From Streptomyces eurythermus (GTDB lineage: Bacteria; Actinomycetota; Actinomycetes; Streptomycetales; Streptomycetaceae), in contig NZ_BMSK01000004.1 in assembly GCF_014649115.1 (NCBI RefSeq), forward strand, positions 310,001 to 374,000: a stretch of DNA of 64,000 bases, read 5' to 3'. Shown piece after piece: positions 34,224 to 43,725 of this stretch. Position 1 is the stretch's first letter, and each line of letters opens with the position of its first letter. Below the pieces are notes generated by a model. That model made no database searches, was not told where the DNA came from, and saw only the letters and a list, made by a program, of their open reading frames with translations. The position numbers and the translations under genes are program-made.

Positions 34224-35660
34224 TCAGGCGCCGAGTTCGCGGACCGCCGCCGCGAACGCGTCGCCGCGCTGGTTGTAGTTGGTGAACATGTCCATGGAGG
34301 CGCAGGCCGGGGCCAGCAGCACCGTGTCGCCGGGCCGGGCCAGCCGCCTGGCCTCCGTCACCGCCTGGAGCATCGCCCCAGTGTCGGTCCGGTCGAGGTC
34401 CACCACGGGTACTTCCGGGGCGTGTCGCGCGAGGGCGTCGCGGATCAGGGCCCGATCGGCACCGATCAGGACCGCGCCCCGCAGCCGCTGCGCCGACTTG
34501 GCGACCAGTTCGTCGAAGGTGGCGCCCTTCGCCAGTCCGCCCGCGATCCATACGATCGACTCATATGCCGCCAACGACGCTTCCGCGGCATGGGTGTTGG
34601 TGGCCTTGGAGTCGTCCACGTACGCGACCCCGTCGAGGTCGGCGACGTGCGCGATGCGGTGGGCGTCCGGGCGGAAGGCCCGCAGGCCGTCGCGTACGGC
34701 GGTGGCGGGCACCCCGAAGGCGCGCGCGAGGGCCGCCGCCGCGAGGGCGTTGGCGATGTTGTGCGGGGCCGGCGGGTGGATGTCGGAGACCTCGGCCAGC
34801 TCCTGCGCGTTCTTCTGCCGGTTCTCCACGAAGGCGCGGTCGACCAGGATGCCGTCCACGACGCCGAGTTGGGACGGCCCCGGGGCGCCGAGGGTGAACC
34901 CGATCGCCCGGCAGCCCTCCTCGACGTCGGCCTCGCGCACCAGGTCCTCGGTGGCCTTGTCGGCGACGTTGTAGACGCAGGCGACCTTGTTGCCCTCGTA
35001 GATACGGCCCTTGTCGCGCGCGTACGCCTCCATGGAGCCGTGCCAGTCCAGGTGGTCCGGCGCGAGGTTGAGGACGGCGGCCGAGTGGGCGCGCAGTGAG
35101 GGCGCCCAGTGCAGCTGGTAGCTGGACAGCTCCACGGCGAGCACGTCGTACTCCTCCTCGCCGAGGACCGCGTCCAGCAGGGAGACGCCGATGTTGCCGA
35201 CGGCGGCCGTCCGCAGGCCCGCCGCCTTCAGGATGGAGGCGAGCATCTGCACGGTGGTGGTCTTGCCGTTGGTGCCCGTGACGGCCAGCCAGGGGGCCGC
35301 GTCCGGGCCGCGCAGCCGCCAGGCCAGCTCCACGTCGCCCCAGACCGGCACACCGGCCCGCTCGGCGGCGCGGAACAGCGGCTTGCCGGGCTGCCAGCCG
35401 GGCGCGGTGACGACCAGCTCGGTGCCCTCCGGCAGGGAGGAGCCGTCACCGAGGCGCACGGTGATGCCGAGCGCCTCCAGTTCCGCGGCCTGTTCCCGCG
35501 CGCGGGCGTCGTCGCCGTCGTTGACGACCGTGACGACCGCGCCGCGCGCGTGCAGCGCCTTGGCCGCCGGGACGCCGGAGACGCCGAGCCCGGCGACGGT
35601 GACGTGCTTGCCCTGGAAGTCGAAGAGCCCCGAGGTGGAGGTCACTTGTCCGCTGCCCAT
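34224..35660 (-). CDS. murD: MurD UDP-MurNAc-L-Ala:D-Glu ligase
   Basis: MurD adds D-glutamate to UDP-MurNAc-L-Ala, using ATP. This 478-residue copy has the Rossmann-like N-terminal domain (VTVAGLGVSGVPAAKAL), the ATP loop TGTNGKTTTV and the Mur-ligase Lys/His region (NLAPDHLDWHGS). The C-terminal domain has VDDSKATNTHA. ATG 35660 overlaps mraY by 19 bases; a GTG at 35645 that overlaps the mraY stop as GTGA is an alternative giving 473 residues. Both imply coupling to mraY. Confidence 0.95.
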   Translation of the reverse strand: MGSGQVTSTSGLFDFQGKHVTVAGLGVSGVPAAKALHARGAVVTVVNDGDDARAREQAAELEALGITVRLGDGSSLPEGTELVVTAPGWQPGKPLFRAAERAGVPVWGDVELAWRLRGPDAAPWLAVTGTNGKTTTVQMLASILKAAGLRTAAVGNIGVSLLDAVLGEEEYDVLAVELSSYQLHWAPSLRAHSAAVLNLAPDHLDWHGSMEAYARDKGRIYEGNKVACVYNVADKATEDLVREADVEEGCRAIGFTLGAPGPSQLGVVDGILVDRAFVENRQKNAQELAEVSDIHPPAPHNIANALAAAALARAFGVPATAVRDGLRAFRPDAHRIAHVADLDGVAYVDDSKATNTHAAEASLAAYESIVWIAGGLAKGATFDELVAKSAQRLRGAVLIGADRALIRDALARHAPEVPVVDLDRTDTGAMLQAVTEARRLARPGDTVLLAPACASMDMFTNYNQRGDAFAAAVRELGA

Positions 35661-36715
35661 CCCGCGTAGAAGAGGCCCAGTCCGACGATCACACAGATGC
35701 CCTGGATGATCCAGAAGCGGACCACCACCAGGACTTCGGACCAGCCCTTGAGTTCGAAGTGGTGCTGGAGTGGCGCCATCCGGAAGACGCGCTTGCCGGT
35801 GAGCCGGAAGGAGCCGACCTGGATGACGACCGACATGGTGATGAGGACGAACAGGCCGCCCATGATGGCCACCAGCAGCTCCGTGCGGGAGAGGATGGCC
35901 AGGCCGGTGAGGACACCGCCGAGGGCGAGCGAGCCGGTGTCGCCCATGAAGATCTTCGCCGGCGAGGTGTTCCACCACAGGAAGCCGAGGCAGGCGCCCA
36001 TCAGCGCGGAGGCGACCACCGCGAGGTCGAGCGGGTCGCGCACCTCGTAGCAGGCGCCGGGGTTGGTCAGGGTCTGCGCGTTGGCGCAGGACTCCTGGAA
36101 CTGCCAGACGCCGATGAAGGTGTAGGCGCCGAAGACGAGCACGGAGGCGCCGGTGGCCAGACCGTCCAGACCGTCGGTGAGGTTCACGCCGTTCGACATC
36201 GCGAGGATCATGAACAGCGCCCAGACGACGAACAGCACCGGGCCGATCGACCAGCCGAAGTCGGTGATGAACGACAGCTTCGTGGAGGCCGGGGTGTTGC
36301 CGCGGGAGTCGGAGAACTGCAGCGACAGCACGGCGAAGGCGATGCCGACGATCAGCTGGCCGGCCATCTTCGCCTTGGCCCGCAGGCCCAGCGAACGCCG
36401 CTTGACGATCTTGATGTAGTCGTCGAGGAAGCCGACCAGGCCCATGCCGAACATCAGGCCGAGGACCAGCAGACCGGAGTAGGTCGGCGCGTAGCCGGTG
36501 ATGAGCTTGCTCAGGAAGTACGCGGCGATGGTCGCCAGGATGAAGGCGATACCGCCCATGGTCGGCGTACCGCGCTTGCTGGCGTGCTCGCGCGGGCCGT
36601 CGTCGCGGATGTACTGGCCGTAGCCCTTGCGGGCCAGCAGCTTGATCAGCAGCGGGGTGCCGACCAGCGTCAGGAAGAGGCCAATGACTCCCGAGAACAG
36701 GATCTGCTTCATCAT
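35642..36715 (-). CDS. mraY: MraY phospho-MurNAc-pentapeptide transferase
   Basis: MraY transfers phospho-MurNAc-pentapeptide to undecaprenyl phosphate, forming lipid I. This 357-residue membrane enzyme has ten helices. Its catalytic Asp motifs are LVGFLDDYIKI, NGVNLTDGLDGLA and FMGDTGSLALGG, and the HHH-like MAPLQHHFELKGW is present. Start ATGATGAAG at 36715 overlaps the murF stop by 4 bases (ATGA). It is near-identical in pattern to the S. coelicolor protein (murX). Confidence 0.97.
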   Translation of the reverse strand: MMKQILFSGVIGLFLTLVGTPLLIKLLARKGYGQYIRDDGPREHASKRGTPTMGGIAFILATIAAYFLSKLITGYAPTYSGLLVLGLMFGMGLVGFLDDYIKIVKRRSLGLRAKAKMAGQLIVGIAFAVLSLQFSDSRGNTPASTKLSFITDFGWSIGPVLFVVWALFMILAMSNGVNLTDGLDGLATGASVLVFGAYTFIGVWQFQESCANAQTLTNPGACYEVRDPLDLAVVASALMGACLGFLWWNTSPAKIFMGDTGSLALGGVLTGLAILSRTELLVAIMGGLFVLITMSVVIQVGSFRLTGKRVFRMAPLQHHFELKGWSEVLVVVRFWIIQGICVIVGLGLFYAGWAADK

Positions 36716-38124
36716 CGGGCGGCGACCTCACCCTCGCCGGCCTCGACGAGCGCCTGGGCGACGCTCTCCAGCCCCACCGACCGGGACGCCTTCACGAGCA
36801 CGACGTCCCCCGGGCGCAACTCGCTGCGCAACAGGTCGACCGCCGCCTGTGCGTCGGACACGTGCACCGACTCCTCACCCCACGAACCCTCGTTATATGC
36901 GCCCAATTGCAGCCAGGAGGCCTCAATCCCCCCGACGGCGACGAGCTTGCTGACGTTGAGCCGGACGGCGAGCCGTCCGACGGCGTCGTGCTCGGCGAGC
37001 GCCTCGTCCCCCAGCTCGGCCATCTTGCCGAGCACCGCCCACGTACGGCGCCCCTTGCCCATGGCCGCGAGCGCCCTGAGGGCGGCCCGCATGGACTCGG
37101 GGTTGGCGTTGTAGGCGTCGTTGACGATGGTCACGCCGTCCGGGCGCTCGGTGACCTCCATGCGCCACCGGGAGAGGGAGCCCGCCTCGGAGAGCGCGAG
37201 GGCGATCTCTTCCGCGGACATGCCCAGCTCATGGGCGACGGCGGCCGCGGCGAGCGCGTTCGACACGTGGTGCTCACCGTACAGGCGCATCGTCACATCG
37301 CTTGCACCGGAGGGTGTGTGAAGCCTGAAGGAGGGCTGTCCGCTGTCCGTGAGTCGTACGTTCTCGGCGCGTACGTCCGCTTCGGCCGACTCTCCGAAAA
37401 GGACCACCTTCGCCTGGGTACGGGAGGCCATGGCCTTCACCAGCGGGTCGTCGGCGTTGAGGATCGCCGCGCCGCCCTCGCTCGCCGGGGGCAACGCCTC
37501 CACCAGCTCGCCCTTGGCCTGGGCGATCTGCTCGCGCCCGCCGAACTCGCCGATGTGCGCGGAGCCGACGTTGAGCACCAGGCCGATCCGCGGCGGGGTG
37601 AGGCCGGTGAGGTAGCGGATGTGCCCGATGCCGCGGGCGCCCATCTCCAGCACGAGGAACCGCGTCTCCTCGGTGGCGGACAGGGCGGTCAGCGGCAGCC
37701 CGATCTCGTTGTTGAGCGAGCCGGGCGTGAACACGGTCGGCGCCTTGCGCCCGAGGACCTGGGCGATCAGGTCCTTGGTGCTGGTCTTGCCGGCCGAGCC
37801 GGTCAGCGCCACGAGGGTCGTGCCGAGCCGGCCCACGACGTGCCGGGCGAGGGCGCCGAGGGCGGTCTGGACGTCGTCCACCACGATGGCGGGGACGCCG
37901 ACCGGCCGGGCGGCCAGCACGGCGACCGCGCCGGCCTCGACGACCTGCCGGGCGTAGTCGTGGCCGTCCACGCGCTCGCCGACGAAGGCGGCGAACAGGC
38001 TGCCGGGCACCACCTCCCGGGAGTCCCGGACGACCGGTCCCGTGACCTGCACGGACGGATCCGGTATGTCGTGCGTCTGCCCGCCGACGACTGCTGCGAT
38101 CTCGGCGAGGGAGAGGGCGATCAC
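36712..38124 (-). CDS. murF: MurF D-Ala-D-Ala adding enzyme
   Basis: MurF ligates D-Ala-D-Ala to the UDP-MurNAc-tripeptide to complete the pentapeptide. This 470-residue copy has an N-terminal substrate domain (DSREVVPGSLFAAFVGERVDGHDY), the P-loop TGSAGKTSTKD and the central LVLEMGARGIGHI. The C-terminal domain has the VNDAYNANPESM loop. The start is GTG 38124, four bases after the murE stop. The stop overlaps mraY. Confidence 0.97.
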   Translation of the reverse strand: MIALSLAEIAAVVGGQTHDIPDPSVQVTGPVVRDSREVVPGSLFAAFVGERVDGHDYARQVVEAGAVAVLAARPVGVPAIVVDDVQTALGALARHVVGRLGTTLVALTGSAGKTSTKDLIAQVLGRKAPTVFTPGSLNNEIGLPLTALSATEETRFLVLEMGARGIGHIRYLTGLTPPRIGLVLNVGSAHIGEFGGREQIAQAKGELVEALPPASEGGAAILNADDPLVKAMASRTQAKVVLFGESAEADVRAENVRLTDSGQPSFRLHTPSGASDVTMRLYGEHHVSNALAAAAVAHELGMSAEEIALALSEAGSLSRWRMEVTERPDGVTIVNDAYNANPESMRAALRALAAMGKGRRTWAVLGKMAELGDEALAEHDAVGRLAVRLNVSKLVAVGGIEASWLQLGAYNEGSWGEESVHVSDAQAAVDLLRSELRPGDVVLVKASRSVGLESVAQALVEAGEGEVAAR

Positions 38125-38128
38125 AAGT

Positions 38129-39649
38129 TCATCCCTGGGTCTTCTGGATAGCTTCGCGAAGCACCTGGCGGTCGTCGAAGGGACGGATCACGCCGGCGAT
38201 GTCCTGGCCCTGCTCGTGACCCTTGCCCGCGACCAGCACCGTGTCGCCGGCCTGGGCGCGGCCCACGGCGGCGGCGACGGCGGCGGCCCGGTCCTCGAAG
38301 AGGAGCACCTCGCCGCGCTCGTGCGCGGGCACCGAGGCGGCGCCCTGGAGCATGGTCGCGAGGATCGCGAGGGGGTCCTCGGAACGGGGGTTGTCGGAGG
38401 TCAGTACGGCCGTGTCGGCGAGCCGGGCGACGGCGGCGCCCATCGGGGCGCGCTTGCTCCGGTCGCGGTCGCCGCCGCAGCCCAGGACGACGTGCAGCCG
38501 GCCCTTGGTGACCTTGCGCAGCGCCCTGAGCACCGACTCGACCGCGTCCGTCTTGTGGGCGTAGTCGACGACCGCGAGGTAGGGCTGCCCGGCGTCGACG
38601 CGCTCCAGGCGGCCCGGCACGCCCGGTACGGCGGCGATGCCGTCGGCGGCGGTCTGCGGGTCGAGGCCGGCGGCGGCGAGGGCGACGATGGCGGCGAGGG
38701 TGTTCGCCACGTTGAAGGGACCGGCGATCGGCGACCTGGCGTGCACCCGCTCGCCGTCCGGGCCGAGCACGGTGAACGTCGAGTCCATCGGGCCGATCTG
38801 CACGTCCTGGGCGCGCCAGTCGGCGTCGGGGTGGCCCTCGGCGGAGTAGGTGACGACCGGGACGGTCGCCTCCTTGGCGAGCCGGCGGCCGTACTCGTCG
38901 TCGGCGTTGACCACGCCGAGCCTGCTGCGCTCGGGGGTGAACAGCTGCGCCTTGGCCCGGAAGTAGTCCTCCATGTCGGAGTGGAACTCCATGTGTTCCG
39001 GGCTGAGGTTGGTGAAGACGGCGATGTCGAAGACGCAGCCGTCGACCCGGCCGAGGACCAGGGCGTGGCTGGAGACCTCCATGGCGACCGCCTCGACGCC
39101 GCGTTCGCGCATGACGGCGAACAGGGCCTGGAGGTCGGTGGCCTCGGGGGTGGTGCGCTCGGACTTGATCCGCTCGTCGCCGATGCGGGTCTCGACGGTG
39201 CCGACCAGCCCGGTGGCCCGGGCGGTCCGCAGGCCGCCCTCCACCAGGTAGGCGGTGGTGGTCTTGCCGGAGGTGCCGGTGATGCCGATCTGGAGCAGAT
39301 CGCGGCCGGGGTGGCCGTAGATCCGGGCCGCCAGCTCGCCCATCCGGCCGCGCGGGTCGTCCACGACCAGGACGGGCAGGCCCGTGGCGGCGGCGCGCTC
39401 GGCGCCGTCGGCGTCGGTGAGCACGGCGACCGCGCCGAGGCCGGCGGCCTGGGTGACGAAGTCGGCGCCGTGCAGCCGGGCGCCCGGCAGGGCGGCGTAC
39501 AGGTCGCCGGGGCGGACGGCGCGCGAGTCGTGGGTGATGCCCGTGACCTCGGCGGCGGTATCCGCGGCGGCGGTACCCAGCTGATCGGCCAGTTCCGCGA
39601 GGGGTGTGGCGGAGACCTGGACCGGTCGCGGCGGTCCCGGATATGTCAC
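38129..39649 (-). CDS. murE: MurE UDP-MurNAc-tripeptide ligase (diaminopimelate-adding)
   Basis: MurE adds diaminopimelate to UDP-MurNAc-L-Ala-D-Glu. This 506-residue copy has the P-loop GTSGKTTTAYL, TTPEATDLQ and the DNPRSEDP motif typical of diaminopimelate-specific MurE. Streptomyces walls contain LL-DAP. The start is uncertain. GTG 39649 (AAAGG 7 bases upstream) begins just before conserved sequence. GTG 39784 would add 45 residues, has AGGA upstream and leaves a normal operon gap after ftsI. However, those codons have about 70% G/C at third positions, clearly below the surrounding genes. Confidence 0.93.
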   Translation of the reverse strand: MTYPGPPRPVQVSATPLAELADQLGTAAADTAAEVTGITHDSRAVRPGDLYAALPGARLHGADFVTQAAGLGAVAVLTDADGAERAAATGLPVLVVDDPRGRMGELAARIYGHPGRDLLQIGITGTSGKTTTAYLVEGGLRTARATGLVGTVETRIGDERIKSERTTPEATDLQALFAVMRERGVEAVAMEVSSHALVLGRVDGCVFDIAVFTNLSPEHMEFHSDMEDYFRAKAQLFTPERSRLGVVNADDEYGRRLAKEATVPVVTYSAEGHPDADWRAQDVQIGPMDSTFTVLGPDGERVHARSPIAGPFNVANTLAAIVALAAAGLDPQTAADGIAAVPGVPGRLERVDAGQPYLAVVDYAHKTDAVESVLRALRKVTKGRLHVVLGCGGDRDRSKRAPMGAAVARLADTAVLTSDNPRSEDPLAILATMLQGAASVPAHERGEVLLFEDRAAAVAAAVGRAQAGDTVLVAGKGHEQGQDIAGVIRPFDDRQVLREAIQKTQG

Positions 39650-39828
39650 GGAAGCGCCTTTCTGGGTGGTTTGGGACTGATCAGCGTGTGGCACGGCGGT
39701 GAGCGTACCGGGCGTACCGGCTCCGGAGCTAAGCGAGGGGCTCTGGGGCCCTTGGTTCCCGGGATCGGGGGTGATCGTTGTCACGGGTTCGTTCCTGGTG
39801 TTTCCGTGCTGACCAGTGGGGGTGCTGA

Positions 39829-41802
39829 TCAGGGCTTGTACTCGACGGGCAGGCTGGCGGGCTTCGCGCCGGTGGGGGGGACCTGGAGGGTCTTGAGGGC
39901 GAACTCCATCACCTGCTTGTAGATGGGACCGCAGATCTGGCCGCCGAAATAGCTGCCGGAGGTGGCGTTCTGGATGGCGCAGTAGACGGTGATCCTCGGA
40001 TTGTCGGCGGGGGCGAAACCGGCGAAGGACGAGGTGTAGCCGCGGTAGCGGCCGGTGGCCGGATCCACTCGGTTGGCCGTGCCGGTCTTGCCCGCCACCC
40101 GGTACCCGGGGATGCGGGCCTTGATGCCGGTGCCCTGCTCGTCGTCCACCACGGACTCCAGCATCTGGGCGAGGCTCTTGGCGGTCCTGGCGCTGACCAC
40201 CCGGGTTTTCTTGGGCTGCGGCGCCGGGGTGAACCGTCCGTCGGCGCCCTTGGTGCCGCGCACCAGGGTGGGCTCGACCCGGACGCCGCCGTTGGCGATC
40301 GTCGAGTACACGGAGGCGGCCTGCATGGCGTTGATGGAGAAGCCCTGGCCGAAAGGGATCGTGTACTGCTGCGAGGTGGACCACTTCTGCGGCGGCGCGA
40401 GGATGCCGGGGGTCTCGCCGGGGAAGCCGAGTCCGGTGTAGCCGCCGATGCCGAACTTGCGCAGGTAGGAGTAGAGGACCTTGTTGGCCTCGGGCTGGCT
40501 CTTGGCGAGTTCGCCGGTGGCCAGGATGGTGCCGATGTTGCTGGACTTGGCTAGCACGCCGTTGAGCGTGAGGTACCAGGTGCGGTGGTCGATGTCGTCC
40601 TGGAACAGCCGGTCGCCGCGGTGCAGCCGGTTGGGTACGACGACGTGGGTGAGCGGGGTGGCCACGTTCCGCTCCAGCACGGCCGCCATCGACATCACCT
40701 TGGCGGTGGAGCCGGGCTCGTAGGCGTCCTGGAGGGCCGCGTTGCCCATGGCGTCGCCGTCGGCCTTCGACAGGTCGTTGGGGTCGAAGCCGGGCGAGTT
40801 GGCCATGGCCAGGATCTGGCCGGTGCGGGTGTCCTGGACGATGACGTAGCCGCGGTCCGCCTTGGACTTCGCCACCTGCTCGGTGATGGCGTTCTGCGCG
40901 GCCCACTGGATGTCCCGGTCGATGGTCAGCTCGACGTCGGCGCCGGGCACGGCCCGCGTCTCCGTCGATCCGACCGTGGGGACCTCGCGGCCGCCGGCCT
41001 GGGCGTAGCGGACCTTGCCGTCCTTGCCGGTGAGCTGCTTGTCGAGCTGCTGCTCGATGCCGCCGCCGCCCCTGCCGTCGGCGTTGACCCAGCCCAGTAT
41101 CCCGGCGGCCAGGTCGCCGTTGGGGTACACGCGCTGGCTGCTGGGGTCCGCGAAGACGCCGGCCAGCACGTTGACGGTGGTCCGGTCGGTGCCGGACTTC
41201 TTGGCGAGCGCCGTCTTCAGGTCCTTGATCTGCTTCCAGACCTGCGGGGTCTGCCGGGCGGCGAGGCGGGTGTAGCGGGAGTTCTTGTTCGCGGGCCGCA
41301 GCTTCTTGACGAGGGTGGCCTGGTCCTGGCCGAGGATCGGGGCGAGCAGCGCGGCGGCCCGCTCCGGCCCGTCGCTGATCTTCAGCTGCTTGACGCCGAA
41401 CATGGTCGGGTCGGCCGTGATGTCGTAGGCGTCCTCGCTGACGGCGAGGGCGACGCCGTTGCGGTCGGTGATCTCGCCGCGCTCGGCGGCCAGGGTGTGC
41501 ACCACGTACCGGTTCTGCTCGGCCCGCGCCGCGTAGGCGCTCGCGTCGACGGCCTGCACCTGGAGCAGCCGTACGACGAAGACGAGCAGCACCAGCGTCA
41601 GGGCGAGGCCGACCAGGCGCAGCCGGGGCCGGGGGCTGCCGAGCCGGAGCGGGGCGGGCGGCATGGGCCGGGCCCCGCCGGGCCGGCGCGCCGGCCGCGC
41701 CCCGGGCCCGGGCTGCCGCCGGACGGCCCCCCTGGGCCGCGGCGGCTTGGCGGGCCCGGGCACACGGCGGCGCGGCGCTTGCCTGTCGGACACTTCCGTC
41801 AC
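39829..41802 (-). CDS. ftsI: FtsI septal transpeptidase (class B PBP)
   Basis: FtsI (PBP3-like) crosslinks septal peptidoglycan. This 657-residue copy has a long basic Pro/Arg-rich cytoplasmic tail (1 to about 57), one membrane helix (about 60-80) and a dimerisation/pedestal domain (EITDRNGVALAVS). The transpeptidase domain has all three active-site motifs: STAK with nucleophile S365, SSN at 420-422 and KTG at 572-574. The GTG start at 41802 overlaps the ftsL stop by 4 bases (GTGA). Confidence 0.97.
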   Translation of the reverse strand: MTEVSDRQAPRRRVPGPAKPPRPRGAVRRQPGPGARPARRPGGARPMPPAPLRLGSPRPRLRLVGLALTLVLLVFVVRLLQVQAVDASAYAARAEQNRYVVHTLAAERGEITDRNGVALAVSEDAYDITADPTMFGVKQLKISDGPERAAALLAPILGQDQATLVKKLRPANKNSRYTRLAARQTPQVWKQIKDLKTALAKKSGTDRTTVNVLAGVFADPSSQRVYPNGDLAAGILGWVNADGRGGGGIEQQLDKQLTGKDGKVRYAQAGGREVPTVGSTETRAVPGADVELTIDRDIQWAAQNAITEQVAKSKADRGYVIVQDTRTGQILAMANSPGFDPNDLSKADGDAMGNAALQDAYEPGSTAKVMSMAAVLERNVATPLTHVVVPNRLHRGDRLFQDDIDHRTWYLTLNGVLAKSSNIGTILATGELAKSQPEANKVLYSYLRKFGIGGYTGLGFPGETPGILAPPQKWSTSQQYTIPFGQGFSINAMQAASVYSTIANGGVRVEPTLVRGTKGADGRFTPAPQPKKTRVVSARTAKSLAQMLESVVDDEQGTGIKARIPGYRVAGKTGTANRVDPATGRYRGYTSSFAGFAPADNPRITVYCAIQNATSGSYFGGQICGPIYKQVMEFALKTLQVPPTGAKPASLPVEYKP

Positions 41803-42353
41803 CTGCCGGGAGTCGGGTTGGACACGGACGGGGGGACGGCGGCCGGGGCCGCGGGACCGGCCGGCGGGACCGTGGGGGCCGTCGTGGGCGCCGGGGTGCC
41901 GGGCGGGAGCAGTGCGCCGGGGTCGGCGGCCGGGCCGGACAGCGCCGTGGTGCCGGGGGCTGCGGCCGGGGCGGAGAGGGCCGCCGGTGCGGGGGCGGCA
42001 CTGGGGACGCCCTTGACGGTGCCGTCGGGGCCGAGGAAGGCGGGGTCGCCGCCGGGGACCATGCCGAGTTCGCGGGCGCGCCGCTGGAGGGCGTCGGGGG
42101 CCGAGTAGGCGTCGATGTCCCGCTGGAGGGCCTGCTCCTCGTCGGTGAGCGTCTTCGTCCGCTTCTGCAGGTCCGCGAGTTCGAACGAGCCTTCGCTGAG
42201 AGCGGAGTTCAGCACCAGCAGCCCGATGAGACCGCCGCCGAGCAGCACGACGACGAGGAGCACGAACGGGGTGCGGGCCGCCTGGGCGCGGCCGGCCGGG
42301 AAGAGCCGGGCCAGCCGCGCGGCCCTCCCCCTCAGCTCGGGTTTCCTGCTCAC
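41799..42353 (-). CDS. ftsL: FtsL-like septum formation protein
   Basis: This 184-residue bitopic protein has a basic cytoplasmic segment and one membrane helix (about 29-49, FVLLVVVLLGGGLIGLLVLN). A coiled coil follows (about 58-90, FELADLQKRTKTLTDEEQALQRDI), then a long Pro/Ala/Thr-rich tail (about 115-184). FtsL partners FtsB/DivIC and FtsQ to activate FtsW-FtsI. GTG 42353 fits the conserved start (MSRKPELRG) and lies 64 bases after rsmH. The tail is compositionally biased and probably poorly conserved. Confidence 0.88.
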   Translation of the reverse strand: MSRKPELRGRAARLARLFPAGRAQAARTPFVLLVVVLLGGGLIGLLVLNSALSEGSFELADLQKRTKTLTDEEQALQRDIDAYSAPDALQRRARELGMVPGGDPAFLGPDGTVKGVPSAAPAPAALSAPAAAPGTTALSGPAADPGALLPPGTPAPTTAPTVPPAGPAAPAAVPPSVSNPTPGR

Positions 42354-42417
42354 CGCTCCCCCGGTACGGGGATGCCGCTCCCCCGGTGCGCGAAGGAGAC
42401 CCTCCGACCCGTCTCGC

Positions 42418-43374
42418 TCACTCCACGTCCTCCCTGATGCGCTCGGCGCCCCGCAGCCTGGCCGGTGCCGCCCGGCGGTTCTCCGCGATCTCCTCCTCGG
42501 TGGGAAGTTCGGCACCACGGGTGAGCAGCTTGAGCCGCGGCTGGTATCGCTCGGGCACGACCGGCAGCCCGGGCGGCGCGGTGGAGGCCGCCCCGGCCGC
42601 GAACACGTGCTTGACGAGCCGGTCCTCGAGCGAGTGGTACGACAGCACGGCGATGCGCCCGCCGACGTCCAGGGCCTTCACGGCCGCCGGGATCGCCCGC
42701 TCCAGCACGGACAGCTCGCCGTTGACCTCGATGCGCAGCGCCTGGAAGGTGCGCTTGGCGGGGTTGCCGCCGGTGCGCTTGGCGGCCTGCGGCAGGGCGT
42801 CCCGGATGAGTTCCACGAGCCGCGCGCTGGTGCTGAACGGCTCCTTCTCCCGCTCCCGCACGATCGCGGCGACGATCCGCTTGGCCTGCTTCTCCTCGCC
42901 GTACGCGCGCAGGATGCGCACGAGTTCGCCGGGCGGGTAAGTGTTGAGGACCTCGGCGGCGCTGATGCCGGTCGTCTGGTCCATGCGCATGTCCAGCGGC
43001 GCGTCCTGCGCGTAGGCGAAGCCGCGGCCGGCCTCGTCGAGCTGCATGGAGGAGACCCCGAGGTCGAACAGCACACCCCGCACGCGCGGGATGCCGAGCC
43101 GGCCGAGGACGTCGGGCAGCTCGTCGTACACGGCGTGCACCAGGGTGGCGCGCTCGCCGAAGGGCGCCAGCCGCTCGCCGGACAGCCGCAGCGCCTCCTT
43201 GTCCCGGTCCAGGCCGATCAGCCGCGCGTCCGGGAACCGGGTCAGCAGCGCCTCGCTGTGCCCGCCGAGGCCGAGGGTGCAGTCGACGACCACGGCTCCG
43301 GGGCGCTCCAGGGCGGGCGCCAGCAGGTCCAGGCACCGCTGGAGCATCACCGGGACGTGTCGACTCTGGCTCAA
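42418..43374 (-). CDS. rsmH: RsmH 16S rRNA m4C1402 methyltransferase
   Basis: RsmH (MraW) N4-methylates C1402 of 16S rRNA with SAM. This 318-residue copy has motif [32 protein letters not shown] and [17 protein letters not shown], all diagnostic. The start is unusual: TTG 43374, with AGAGG 6 bases upstream. The first conserved residues (SRHVPVML) follow immediately, so no later start is better. It is the first gene of the dcw cluster; no mraZ precedes it. Confidence 0.95.
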   Translation of the reverse strand: MSQSRHVPVMLQRCLDLLAPALERPGAVVVDCTLGLGGHSEALLTRFPDARLIGLDRDKEALRLSGERLAPFGERATLVHAVYDELPDVLGRLGIPRVRGVLFDLGVSSMQLDEAGRGFAYAQDAPLDMRMDQTTGISAAEVLNTYPPGELVRILRAYGEEKQAKRIVAAIVREREKEPFSTSARLVELIRDALPQAAKRTGGNPAKRTFQALRIEVNGELSVLERAIPAAVKALDVGGRIAVLSYHSLEDRLVKHVFAAGAASTAPPGLPVVPERYQPRLKLLTRGAELPTEEEIAENRRAAPARLRGAERIREDVE

Positions 43375-43523
43375 GGGGGCCTCTCAGTTCCGGCGGGCCG
43401 TACGCACCGTCGGTCCCCCGAGCCGTACGTACGCGCCGCGCGCGCGGGGAGACGGATCCGGGCGGTGCCGGGGTCTCCGGGGGTTTCACCAGCGGGGAGA
43501 GACTCGTCTCCCGCTTTCGCGTC

Positions 43524-43551
43524 ACTTTAGTCCACGCCGTCCCCGGGTCAA
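43524..43551 (-). promoter_or_regulatory. promoter of the dcw cluster (rsmH)
   Basis: On the minus strand TTGACC (43551-43546) and TAAAGT (43529-43524) are 16 bases apart, close to the HrdB-type consensus. Transcription should start near 43517, about 140 bases before rsmH. An imperfect inverted repeat (AGCGGGGAGA at 43491-43500 with TCTCCCGCT at 43507-43515) lies just downstream in the leader. Confidence 0.7.
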
Positions 43552-43712
43552 TCAACCGGCCTGCGCGTCGCGCACGGCGGCCCCGCGGGAATCCGGACCG
43601 GCACCGGCCCACCCGTTCGGGGCATCTCCCCCACTCTGTGGGTTCGCTCACAACAAGCCACGATGGCGTTCTTTGTCCCCTCTCACAGCAGGCCGGAACG
43701 GCACGTGACCAG
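43552..43712. other. intergenic region between dcw promoter and carbonic anhydrase
   Basis: The 351 bases between rsmH and the carbonic anhydrase gene hold the dcw promoter on the minus strand and the carbonic anhydrase -10 on the plus strand. In this remaining part I see no gene or clear repeat. Confidence 0.4.
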
Positions 43713-43718
43713 TAACGT
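43713..43718 (+). promoter_or_regulatory. -10 element of leaderless type for the carbonic anhydrase gene
   Basis: TAACGT lies 7 bases before ATG 43726, and no ribosome-binding site is visible. The upstream -35 is weak. Confidence 0.45.
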
Positions 43719-43725
43719 CGGCGGT

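Noticed and set aside
35661..36731. Extension of murD across mraY as one 835-residue protein
   Set aside because: The added part is a shifted reading of mraY. The real murD starts at 35660 or 35645.
38129..42001. A 1290-residue murE frame reaching across ftsI
   Set aside because: The upstream part is an antiphase reading of ftsI; murE homology begins only near 39640.
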